From: Pseudomonadota bacterium
Lineage (GTDB): Bacteria; Pseudomonadota; Alphaproteobacteria; Acetobacterales; Acetobacteraceae
Assembly: GCA_021805545.1 (NCBI GenBank)
Contig: JAJZFB010000010.1
Location: forward strand, 1-57,973
DNA length: 57,973 bases
Direction: 5' to 3'
The notes beneath the pieces were generated by a model. That model searched no databases, was not told the origin of the DNA, and saw only the letters and a list, made by a program, of their open reading frames with translations. Numbering within the stretch: the stretch's first letter is position 1; each line of letters opens with the position of its first letter. Position numbers and translations under genes: made by a program. Positions 8,541-15,915 of the stretch are shown one piece after another.

Positions 8541-9761
8541 TTAGAGCTGCGCCAGGCGAGTGCCGTCTTGCTGTTCTGTTTGGATAACGGATGTGTTGGC
8601 CTGGTAGGCCTGCTGATACTGGATGAGCGACACGAGCAGTGAAGAAGTGGAAGCGTTGGACGATTCGAGGTTGCCACCAGACACCGAACCAGCCAACCCG
8701 CTGCCGGGTTTATTGATTACGGCCTGACCAGAGCTGGTATTGGCGCTATAGATATTACCGCTCACGGGCGTAAGCCCTTCGGGGTTGAGGAAATTCGCCA
8801 GCGCCAGCGTTCCGTTGGTCAGCGTCTTTCCGTTTGTGTAGGTGGAGGTGAGGTTGCCAGAACCATCGATGGTGGTGCCGCTATAGCTGCCTGGTGCATA
8901 GCCATCATTGGTAAGCCCAGCGACGGCGAAATTTTGCGCTGCCAGGGTGGTGCCGGTAAAGTTGAATTTAAGGCTGGAATTCGCCGCTCCATTATTCCAA
9001 TTCACGGTGTAGGCGGAAGGTGTGCCACCGGTAGCGAGTGTGCCGGAACTGTTAAAGCCAAGCGTGGTGAGAAGTGATGGGCTGCCCGTGGCCGTGCCAT
9101 TCGCCTGTTGAGGCTGTGCATAAACATTCCAGGTTGGGGTGGCACCGGTAACGCCGGGCTGCACCTGCACGAAATAGAGCTGCACGCGGTTGGCATTGCC
9201 AAGCGAGTCGTAAGCAACCACTGAAGTTGTCTCGCTGTAGCTTGCCGGGTTCGTTTCGGAGAATGTGGTTGTTGACGGAATCAGCGCATCGCCTGAATTT
9301 AGATTGAGCGTGACGCCAAGATTACTGGAGGCATTGGCCGGCATGGCGCCGGTATTGATGACAATGGGGCCAGTGGTGCCACCCGGCGTGCTTGTATAGC
9401 CCAAAACCGCGTTGCCGGTCACTGTTTCCAGTTGGCCTGTTGTGGCGTTCAACTGGAAGGCGCCATCGCGTGTGTATTGTTGCGTGCCGTTATTGCTGAC
9501 GATGAAATAGCCATTACCCTGGATGGCGGCGTCCAGCGGGTTGCCGGTAGCCGTGAAATTGCCTTGCGTAAGATCTGACGAGATGGTTTGCGTCGCCGTG
9601 CCGATGCCTGGCACATTAGTGGCTGAAGCCGGGTACACATCTTCAAACAAGGCCGTTTGGCTTTTGAAGGCTGTGGTACTGGCATTGGCCAGGTCGTTGG
9701 AGACGGTGTTGAGGCCGGTTTGAGCACCCAGAAGGCCGGACAGAGCGGTTTGTAAACTCAT
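8541..9761 (-). CDS. flgE: Flagellar hook protein FlgE
   Basis: FlgE polymerises into the universal joint of the flagellum. The 406-residue protein starts with SLQTALSGLLGAQTGLNTVSNDLAN, followed by ASTTAFKSQ. It contains GNGYFIVSNNGTQQYTRDGAFQLN and ends with the conserved C-terminal helix containing LLVSLIQYQQAYQANTSVIQT. The order flgD-flgE-flgF is classical, and the gene overlaps the flgD stop in an ATGA. Confidence 0.96.
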   Translation of the reverse strand: MSLQTALSGLLGAQTGLNTVSNDLANASTTAFKSQTALFEDVYPASATNVPGIGTATQTISSDLTQGNFTATGNPLDAAIQGNGYFIVSNNGTQQYTRDGAFQLNATTGQLETVTGNAVLGYTSTPGGTTGPIVINTGAMPANASSNLGVTLNLNSGDALIPSTTTFSETNPASYSETTSVVAYDSLGNANRVQLYFVQVQPGVTGATPTWNVYAQPQQANGTATGSPSLLTTLGFNSSGTLATGGTPSAYTVNWNNGAANSSLKFNFTGTTLAAQNFAVAGLTNDGYAPGSYSGTTIDGSGNLTSTYTNGKTLTNGTLALANFLNPEGLTPVSGNIYSANTSSGQAVINKPGSGLAGSVSGGNLESSNASTSSLLVSLIQYQQAYQANTSVIQTEQQDGTRLAQL

Positions 9762-10462
9762 GAGGAAGCTCCGAGAACTGTTTGAATGGATGAGACGGGA
9801 AGCGCGGTTGCGGAACCGGCTACGTTGAGTGTGGGCGAGGCGCCGGAAAGATTAACGCCTACCACGGTGTAGACGCTGTAAGGCGTGGCGCTGACCGTGG
9901 CACCGCTACTGTCAGCCGCGGTAACATCGTAGGAGTAGCTATTGCCCGCCGTGCCGCCGCCCCAACTGAAATTCTGCTGCCCAGCGCCGAGTGCGCCGAG
10001 CTGTAGCGTGCCGGCGATGCCACCATTGGCATTGAGAATCGTTACCGTGGTTTTAGCCGATGCGCTGGCCAGGGTGAATGCGCCTTCGGACGTGCCATTG
10101 CCGCCGGGGGTAAGTGTGTTGCCGCTAACAGCCACCTGCTTGCCGACAAGTGCCGCTGCCTGCGCCATTTGCGCGGCTCCCGTGCTCATGGACAGGTTGG
10201 TGAGCTTGGTGTTAAGCCCGTTAATGCCTTCCACTGTGGAGATGGCGGCGAATTCCGACGCCATTTGCGTGGGGTTGGCTGGGCTGGTGGGCGATTGGTA
10301 TTTTAATTGCGCCGTTAGAAGCTGCAGAAAATCGGCCTGGGTAAGGCTGGTGGCTGTGCTTGAGCCGGAGCCTGAAGATGTTGCCGCGGTGGTAGAGGCG
10401 GCAACCGAGGCGGCGTTGGCCGCCGCGCCGGCGGAAGTGCTGGAAGTGATAAGGTTGGTCAT
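9758..10462 (-). CDS. flgD: Flagellar hook-cap protein FlgD
   Basis: FlgD caps the growing hook. The 234-residue protein has a Ser/Ala/Thr-rich N-terminal tail and then the family signature LTQADFLQLLTAQLKYQSPTSP, followed by PTQMASEFAAISTVEGI. The C-terminal half holds the Ig/tudor-like domain with FSWGGGTAGNSYSYDVTA. It overlaps both neighbours (TAATG with flgC, ATGA with flgE). Confidence 0.95.
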   Translation of the reverse strand: MTNLITSSTSAGAAANAASVAASTTAATSSGSGSSTATSLTQADFLQLLTAQLKYQSPTSPANPTQMASEFAAISTVEGINGLNTKLTNLSMSTGAAQMAQAAALVGKQVAVSGNTLTPGGNGTSEGAFTLASASAKTTVTILNANGGIAGTLQLGALGAGQQNFSWGGGTAGNSYSYDVTAADSSGATVSATPYSVYTVVGVNLSGASPTLNVAGSATALPVSSIQTVLGASS

Positions 10463-10902
10463 TATGTAGCCTGAAAGCTGGTGATCATCTGTTGGTCGAT
10501 CCGGCTCGCCTGCTGCAGCATGGCAACCGATGCGGAATAGGCATTGGAACTGTCGATCATGTTCACCATTTCAGCGGTCTGGCTCACATTCGAGCCGGTA
10601 ACGTAGCCAGTTGAATCAGCGTAAGGGCTGGATGGATCGTAGCTGCGCTTGGGCTGGGCGTTGCTTTGCACAATGCCCGCCACTTGTACCCCGGGATCGG
10701 CCATGCTGCCGGTGAAGCTGGTGCCGTAATTACTGCCGGCGGGCTCCGCCGCCTGGAAAACCAGCTCATGCGCGCGGTAAGGTGTTTGGCCTGGTTTCGT
10801 TATAGAATCGGCATTGGCTAGATTAGCGGCGATGGATGCCATGCGCATATCCTGCGCATTTAGCGCGCTGCCCGCGATAGAAAAAATATCCGAAATGCTC
10901 AT
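10462..10902 (-). CDS. flgC: Flagellar proximal rod protein FlgC
   Basis: FlgC is a proximal rod subunit. The 146-residue protein begins with a clear rod motif (GSALNAQDMRMASIAANLAN, followed by ADSITKPG). It carries the FlgC pattern PYADSTGYVTGSNVSQTAEMV and a C-terminal helix with SSNAYSASVAMLQQASRI. It lies 12 bases after flgB, in the standard order. Confidence 0.95.
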   Translation of the reverse strand: MSISDIFSIAGSALNAQDMRMASIAANLANADSITKPGQTPYRAHELVFQAAEPAGSNYGTSFTGSMADPGVQVAGIVQSNAQPKRSYDPSSPYADSTGYVTGSNVSQTAEMVNMIDSSNAYSASVAMLQQASRIDQQMITSFQAT

Positions 10903-10914
10903 GTCATGCCTCCG

Positions 10915-11274
10915 TTATAAACCAGCTGGGTTGGGGCGTAGCGCGGTGACGAGATCTGATGTGGATTGATGGAGAAACACGGTGGCTGCCTGTGAGGCCT
11001 CGGCATTGGCGGCGGCGTCCACGCGCTCCGTATCCAGCGAGACATCGTTGCCGTTAAGCCCTACAATGCCATCGGCCCGGTATAAGGGCTGGCTACCAGG
11101 CGTGCCATGTGTAGCAGGCTGGCCAAGTTGCGCGGCGAGCGCGCTGCCAAACGAAATATCCGCGGCTTTGTAATTGGGCGTATCGGCATTGGCTATATTA
11201 TCGGCGATCAGGCTCGCACGCTCCTGCCGTGCATTCAATACACCACCGTAAAAATTTATGAAACCGACCTGCAT
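10915..11274 (-). CDS. flgB: Flagellar proximal rod protein FlgB
   Basis: FlgB is the first gene of the leftward rod/hook/export operon. The 119-residue protein has the rod signature ARQERASLIADNIANADTP and the C-terminal segment ATVFLHQSTSDLVTALR. The ATG at 11274 has a good ribosome binding site (GGAAAGGG) 7 bases upstream, better than the TTG two codons earlier. Upstream lies a spacer of about 445 bases with a tandem 16-base repeat that may serve the operon promoter. Confidence 0.94.
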   Translation of the reverse strand: MQVGFINFYGGVLNARQERASLIADNIANADTPNYKAADISFGSALAAQLGQPATHGTPGSQPLYRADGIVGLNGNDVSLDTERVDAAANAEASQAATVFLHQSTSDLVTALRPNPAGL

Positions 11275-11337
11275 ACGCAAACCCTTTCCAATCCATGCCT
11301 CTGGGGCATTCTGCTATATGTGAGATGGGCTGGCATG

Positions 11338-11369
11338 GGTTTCGGCCCAGATAGGTTTCAGCCCAGGTA
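11338..11369. repeat. Tandem 16-base direct repeat upstream of flgB
   Basis: Two head-to-tail copies of GGTTTCRGCCCAGRTA (11338-11353 and 11354-11369) differ at only two positions. They lie 64 to 95 bases upstream of the flgB start codon. The length and position suit a tandem binding site for a flagellar activator, but no such protein is identified here. Confidence 0.6.
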
Positions 11370-11662
11370 ACAACCACCGCATCTCTGCTGCAAAAACGCT
11401 GCGGCATGAGGAGTGATGATAACCACTCTCTTGCATATTCGTTTTAGGGGGCTGTTCTTAAAAAGGCGTAAATGAAAAAGTGAATACAACGTACCCGGTG
11501 CGGTATTTGTTCGGCTCCTGTGCGGAGCCTTATGTGTTTCGGGCGGTTTAGTATCTTAAAATCAGTAAGCTATGATATTTCCTTTGGATAAAATTAACTA
11601 TTTTAGCCAAAAATTTTATGCCCGGTATGCGGGCAAACCATGTGTTTTGAACCATGAATGCG

Positions 11663-11696
11663 GTAGCGCCGGGCCGCATACACGGCCCGGCGCTAC
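11663..11696 (-). terminator. Strong hairpin after the cheZ-like gene
   Basis: A perfect 13-base inverted repeat (arms GTAGCGCCGGGCC and GGCCCGGCGCTAC, 8-base loop) lies 24 bases past the stop of the leftward cheZ-like gene. Neither side has a T tract, so it may act as a weak or Rho-assisted terminator or as an RNA 3' end protector. It would also separate this unit from the flgB promoter region. Confidence 0.55.
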
Positions 11697-11720
11697 TATA
11701 TGGTGAATATACGTTGCAAC

Positions 11721-12167
11721 TTAGCCGGTCAGGCGGTGCAACACATTTTCATGTAGCTTGCGCTGCTCATCGCTTACATATAAGGCGGCAAGATCTCTGG
11801 AGGAGAAGCTGGTGCCCGCGGGCATTTCCGCAACCGCCATGCGCTCCAGCGCCGTGACGACACAATCGGCAATCTGCTTGGCGAAATCCTGCCTTTGGGC
11901 TTGGAGAAAGGCAAGGTCATCCAATGCGCGGCGGATCTCCGCGATTTCGGTGATGGCTTCCGCGCGTTCACGTTCTAGCACTGGGTTGGTATGGCCGGTA
12001 TGGGCAGAGGTGCCGCTCAACAGGCCGGATAGCCAGGAGAGCAGAGCCGAAGTACGCCAGAGCAGATCGAACGCGGCGGTGGCATCCATGCGTTCACGCA
12101 GCGCGGCCACTTGCTCTGCCAGTATGGCACACACAACTCTTTCATTGGCTTCTGCCGTTTCAGCCAT
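11721..12167 (-). CDS. Candidate CheZ-like CheY phosphatase
   Basis: The 148-residue product is mostly helical and has no close family that I can name with certainty. Residues 80-110 read as an amphipathic helix containing QRQDFAKQI. This resembles the E. coli CheZ catalytic helix (QDFQDLTGQVI) and keeps the Asp-x3-Gln pair used for CheY dephosphorylation (D94 and Q98 here). It starts 12 bases after cheY in the same unit, which supports the idea. E. coli CheZ is longer (214 residues) and ends in a CheY-binding peptide; the C-terminus here (RKLHENVLHRLTG) is different. The role is inferred from the motif and the neighbour. Confidence 0.5.
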   Translation of the reverse strand: MAETAEANERVVCAILAEQVAALRERMDATAAFDLLWRTSALLSWLSGLLSGTSAHTGHTNPVLERERAEAITEIAEIRRALDDLAFLQAQRQDFAKQIADCVVTALERMAVAEMPAGTSFSSRDLAALYVSDEQRKLHENVLHRLTG

Positions 12168-12179
12168 GGTGATTGATCC

Positions 12180-12551
12180 TTAGCGCGCGGGGCAGAGTTG
12201 CTTGACGACGGAAAGTAACTGGTTTGGCTCCGCGGGCTTGGTCAGCCAGCCAGAAGCACCCGCCGCGCGTGCCTCGTCCCGCTTGCGCCCGCCCGATTCG
12301 GTTGTGAGCACAATGATAGGGGTAAAGCGTGCAGAGGCAATTTTGCGCGCTTCCTTGATGAAACCGATCCCATCGAGTTCTGGCATATTAAGGTCGGTGA
12401 GGATGACAGAGGGTTTGACGCCATCGTTCAGCTTGATGATGCCTTCGCGGCCATTCATGCCGGTTTCGACGTCATAGCCGGCGCCCTTGAGGATATGCGA
12501 CAGGCTCATGACCATTGTGGCAGAGTCGTCGAGAACAAGTATTGTGGGCAT
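12180..12551 (-). CDS. cheY: Chemotaxis response regulator, CheY type
   Basis: Single-domain receiver of 123 residues. The acidic pair is at residues 8-9 (LDDS), the phospho-acceptor is D53 (ILTDLNMPELDG), the switch Thr is near 83-84 (VLTTES), and the conserved Lys is K105 (GWLTKPAEP). With no output domain it most likely signals by binding the flagellar switch or a partner protein. It lies between the flagellar operons and is paired with a candidate phosphatase gene. The other chemotaxis genes (cheA, cheW, cheR, cheB) are not in the window. Confidence 0.85.
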   Translation of the reverse strand: MPTILVLDDSATMVMSLSHILKGAGYDVETGMNGREGIIKLNDGVKPSVILTDLNMPELDGIGFIKEARKIASARFTPIIVLTTESGGRKRDEARAAGASGWLTKPAEPNQLLSVVKQLCPAR

Positions 12552-12857
12552 CGATCAAGGGCTCCATTCGGCTGTTTTCGCACGGGATGATTCATCGTGC
12601 CTGGAAAGTGTTGAAACGCGGTTAAAACGGGGCTGGGGAAGATGAGGGATCAAAAACAGATCGTCCTGCCAGTGTGCAATCGGGTGGCAATTTATGGTCC
12701 GCGGGAGAAAAAGCGGGTCACATGCGGTTTTTAATTAACAATACAGATTGATTGGCGTGATTTTAAGAATCCGTTAGTTCGCGCCCTCTATCTCATTTCA
12801 CGACACAGCGCGGCCAAGCGGTGTGAGGTTAGAATTCCGTTAAGGAGTGATGGCTAG
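12552..12857. other. Divergent spacer between cheY and the fliE operon
   Basis: This stretch must hold promoters for cheY (leftward) and for the fliE operon (rightward). An imperfect hairpin (GCACG...CGTGC, about 12590-12610) is present, and an AT-rich tract lies near 12728-12770. No motif could be assigned confidently to sigma-70, sigma-54 or sigma-28. Confidence 0.5.
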
Positions 12858-12983
12858 ATGGATAAGAGTTTTATACGAAAGATGAAGGGAGCTCGTGATA
12901 TGCAACGCGGCATCCGGTTTGGCATAGGCAAGGGCACAGGCGGCGATGCCGTGGGCAAGGCTGGGTGGCGGGGGCTGCCGTGT
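12858..12983 (+). CDS. Possible 41-residue leader peptide upstream of fliE
   Basis: A short reading frame (MDKSFIRKMKGARDMQRG...) has a good ribosome binding site (AAGGAG at 12842-12847, 10 bases before the ATG) and ends inside the first codons of fliE, overlapping it by 19 bases. The product is small and basic, with no recognised domain. It may be translated to couple ribosomes into fliE, whose own GTG start has a poorly spaced site. It could also be a chance frame. Confidence 0.3.
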
Positions 12984-13306
12984 TAGCCCCGGTGTTAGTA
13001 AACCCAGCCCTTTCCACGGCCATGGCGGGGCAAGTGGGGGCTCTGCCATCGGCCAGCCTGGGAGCTGGCGTGGCATTGCCACAGCCGGGCTTCCTCGACA
13101 CGCTGAATCGCGAACTGAAAAACGTGAGCGCGGCGCAGGAGCATGCCAGCGTGGCAGAGGCCGGTTTCGCCGCCGGCGTGCCGGGCGATACCCTGGCGAA
13201 GGCTCTGGTAGCCAGCGACCGGGCGTCGGTGGCCTGGAACGCCACCGTCGCGGTTCGTAACGAGCTGGTCGGCGCGTATCAATCCGTTATGAACATGCAG
13301 TTTTAG
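12965..13306 (+). CDS. fliE: Flagellar hook-basal body adapter FliE
   Basis: FliE links the MS ring to the rod. The 113-residue product has the family pattern in its second half: GFLDTLNRELKNVSAAQEHASVAEAGFAAGVPGD, then VRNELVGAYQSVMNMQF at the C-terminus, a typical FliE ending. The proposed start is a GTG; no ATG exists in the open part of the frame upstream, and a weak AAGG lies 4 bases before the GTG. It is the first clear gene of the rightward flagellar operon and is followed 2 bases later by fliF. Confidence 0.88.
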   Translation: MAGAAVLAPVLVNPALSTAMAGQVGALPSASLGAGVALPQPGFLDTLNRELKNVSAAQEHASVAEAGFAAGVPGDTLAKALVASDRASVAWNATVAVRNELVGAYQSVMNMQF

Positions 13307-13308
13307 CC

Positions 13309-14838
13309 ATGGCTGAATGGCGCCAATATGTAAGCCGGTTAACGCGGAACCTGGCGGCGTTGCCGAAAATTTTTTGGGTGGCAGGTGGCGTTGTGGCGGT
13401 TTCGCTTGCCGTGGCAATGTGGCTTGAGCTGTCTGGCCCGCCCTACGCGGTGCTGGAAGAAGGGCTTTCGCCACAGGATGGCGGCAAGGTGATTGCACAG
13501 TTGCAGAAGCTGGGGATACCCTATCAGCTTCAGGCCGCGGGTAATATAATCCTGGTACCCGCGCCACAACTGGCGCAGGCGCGGTTGCAGCTTGGGCAGG
13601 CACAGGTGCCAGGGTCTGATGTGCAGGCGGCATGGTCGCAATTGGAAAGCGCGCCGATGACGGCATCGGATTTGGCGCAATCCACGATGGCGCAACAGGC
13701 CCTGCAATTATCATTGCAGCAATCCATCCAGGGTATGAGCGGCATACGCGGCGCGCAGGTGTTTCTGGCATTACCGCCAGAAACACCATTTCTCGCGGAT
13801 CAGCCCAAGCCCGCCGCCTCGGTGATTATTGAGGCGGATGCGGCGGCGGCGCAGATGCAAGGGCAGGCGATTGCCAATCTTATCGCTGGCGCCGTTCCTG
13901 GCCTGGCCGCGAATGACGTAACGGTGGAAACGGCGAATGGGATAACCGTGTTTCCAGAGGGTAGCGTGCTGAATACCAGCACGCAGCTGCAGACCATCGC
14001 GCAGATTGAGACATTGGCCGAGGCCCGCGTGGCGACCTTGCTGATCCCCATGGTTGGAGCCGGGCATTTCCATACCAGCGTATCAGCCGATCTCGATTTT
14101 ACGCAGCAGCGTATTCATAATATCACCTACGGGCCCGGCAGTGTGATTGCGCATCAGACGATGGCGCAGTCCATGAACATGGATGGCGGTAATCAGGCGA
14201 TTGGCATTCCTGGGGCGCTTTCCAATGAACCGCCAAAGGCAACCATTGCGGCACCAGGTTCCACCCCCCAAGTGAACCAGAGCGCAAATAAGGCGAATGC
14301 CGGAACCAGCAAGGGCAACAGTCAGCCACAGCCGCGCCAGAGCAGCTCGAATACCGATCAGGCCTACGTGGTTGATGAGAGTGATGCCGATATTGTGGAT
14401 CCATCATGGTCGGTAAAATCCATGGCTGTTTCGGTGGTGGTCGATAAGGCGGCATTGAAGGGTGCGGTCACGGTTGCCCAGGTGCAGTCCGCCATTGCCG
14501 GCGCGTTTGCCTACCCGGACGTGAAGGTGAATATTCTGGCCGTACCATTCCAGCGGCAGATGGGCCAGGCGGATACTGCATCGTTCCTGGCGGCGGTGCC
14601 CCCGGTAGCGCAGGCGCTATTGGAAATGATGGCCGCGGCGGCCTTGCTGTTCGGCTTTGCGATGCCGATGGGAAAGCGCCTGGCGGCGCTTAATATCCTA
14701 GCCTTTCTGCCACCGGTGCCAAGACCGATGCCGATGGTGCTGCCGCCAAGGGATTTTTCCGATCTTCGTGAACAGGCCGCTGATAACATTCCTGGTGTAG
14801 CAAGGCTCTTGCAGAACTGGGCGGAGGATAATGAGTAA
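13309..14838 (+). CDS. fliF: Flagellar MS-ring protein FliF
   Basis: FliF forms the inner-membrane MS ring that houses the export gate and carries the switch. The 509-residue protein has an N-terminal membrane helix (residues 20-40), the ring-building motif segment YAVLEEGLSPQDGGKVIAQL, and the YscJ-like region with RGAQVFLALPPETPF. A polar Gln/Ser/Asn-rich stretch follows in the periplasmic loop, then a second membrane helix near 430-450. The C-terminal cytoplasmic tail with DNIPGVARLLQNWAED is the expected FliG-binding end. Confidence 0.95.
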   Translation: MAEWRQYVSRLTRNLAALPKIFWVAGGVVAVSLAVAMWLELSGPPYAVLEEGLSPQDGGKVIAQLQKLGIPYQLQAAGNIILVPAPQLAQARLQLGQAQVPGSDVQAAWSQLESAPMTASDLAQSTMAQQALQLSLQQSIQGMSGIRGAQVFLALPPETPFLADQPKPAASVIIEADAAAAQMQGQAIANLIAGAVPGLAANDVTVETANGITVFPEGSVLNTSTQLQTIAQIETLAEARVATLLIPMVGAGHFHTSVSADLDFTQQRIHNITYGPGSVIAHQTMAQSMNMDGGNQAIGIPGALSNEPPKATIAAPGSTPQVNQSANKANAGTSKGNSQPQPRQSSSNTDQAYVVDESDADIVDPSWSVKSMAVSVVVDKAALKGAVTVAQVQSAIAGAFAYPDVKVNILAVPFQRQMGQADTASFLAAVPPVAQALLEMMAAAALLFGFAMPMGKRLAALNILAFLPPVPRPMPMVLPPRDFSDLREQAADNIPGVARLLQNWAEDNE

Positions 14839-14892
14839 TTAAGGACGGGGCGCGCGCGGAAAAGGTGGAATTATGATGACAGGTGCAAGATC

Positions 14893-15915
14893 GTGAGCGA
14901 GACGCAGAAGCAACTTCCTGGCCCTGGACTAACTGGGCCGGAGCGCGCGGCGATGGTGCTGCGCGAACTGGGAGAGGCCACAGCCATAGCTGTATTGCGT
15001 GAAATGGATGAAAACGCGGTCAACCGCATTTCCGTGGCCATGACGACGTTGAAGACCGTGCCGCAGGATGTTCGTGAAGACGTCATGATGAATTTTGCTG
15101 GTGAGCTGGGTATTACCGGTGTTGGTGGCGATGGGCTTAAATTCCTCAACCGGGTTTTGGTAAATGCGTTGGGCGAAACGCAGGCGCGTGAGATACTGGA
15201 GCGGCTCAACCGCGCGGAGCGGCGTTCGGCTTTTCATCTGCCGCAGAATGCGGATGCGCGGACCTTGGCGATGCAGATGGCACATGAGCGGCCGCAGACC
15301 ATTGCTTTGTTGCTGGCGCATATTCCACACGAGATGGGCGCCAATCTGCTCACTTTTTTACCGGAGGAGCTGGCGGCTGAGGCCCTGTACCGTTTTTCGA
15401 CGCTCGACGTCGTCTCGCCCAACATGGTGACGGAATTGCGTGACATGCTGGAGGAGTTGATGAGCGTTTCCGGCTCGGTGGGGAGGCGTGTAACCAATCT
15501 TGGCGGCGCCAAGCAAACGGCGGATATATTGAACCATTTTCCGAGCGCGATGTCCGACATCGTGTTGTCAGCCATTGATACGCGCGATACCAAGACGGCT
15601 GAAAAAATAAGAGAAAACCTCTTTACGTTCGTTGATCTTGGTAAACTCACGGATCGTTCGATGCAGATTTTGTTGCGGGAGGTTCCCGCAGACAAGCTGG
15701 CACCCGCATTGCGGCTGGTGGACGAGACATTGCGGGAGCGGTTTTTTCAAAATCTTTCCGCGCGCCAGGTGGAAGTACTCAAGGAAGAGCTGCGCTCTGG
15801 TCCGCCCATCCGCCGTGCGGACGCGCTGGCGGCGCAAACGGAAGTTGTCGAGGTTGCGCTGCGCTTGGCGGGCGAGGGACGAATCACCATCAGCGCCACA
15901 GAGGAAATGATATAA
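14893..15915 (+). CDS. fliG: Flagellar motor switch protein FliG
   Basis: FliG is the rotor protein that touches the stator and sets rotation direction. The 340-residue product has the N-terminal domain (LTGPERAAMVLRELGEATA), the middle armadillo domain (HERPQTIALLLAHIP), and the charged C-terminal domain with LTDRSMQILLREVPADKLAPAL and LRERFFQNLSARQ. The start is a GTG (MSETQKQ). FliG is translationally coupled to fliK at a TAATG. Confidence 0.95.
   Translation: MSETQKQLPGPGLTGPERAAMVLRELGEATAIAVLREMDENAVNRISVAMTTLKTVPQDVREDVMMNFAGELGITGVGGDGLKFLNRVLVNALGETQAREILERLNRAERRSAFHLPQNADARTLAMQMAHERPQTIALLLAHIPHEMGANLLTFLPEELAAEALYRFSTLDVVSPNMVTELRDMLEELMSVSGSVGRRVTNLGGAKQTADILNHFPSAMSDIVLSAIDTRDTKTAEKIRENLFTFVDLGKLTDRSMQILLREVPADKLAPALRLVDETLRERFFQNLSARQVEVLKEELRSGPPIRRADALAAQTEVVEVALRLAGEGRITISATEEMI

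Larger units (their letters stand above)
11275..11720. other. Spacer between flgB and the cheY-cheZ-like unit
   Basis: This gene-free stretch should carry the promoter of the leftward flg-fli operon. It holds a tandem pair of 16-base repeats (11338-11369) and a strong hairpin (11663-11696), listed separately. The part from about 11430 to 11660 is AT-richer than the surrounding genes. No convincing sigma-54 (GG-N10-GC) or sigma-28 element was found reading toward flgB. Confidence 0.6.

Noticed and set aside
11200-11215. A GCCGATAA-like sigma-28 -10 element on the minus strand
   Set aside because: It lies inside flgB and encodes the conserved ADNIANAD segment, so the match comes from the protein code.
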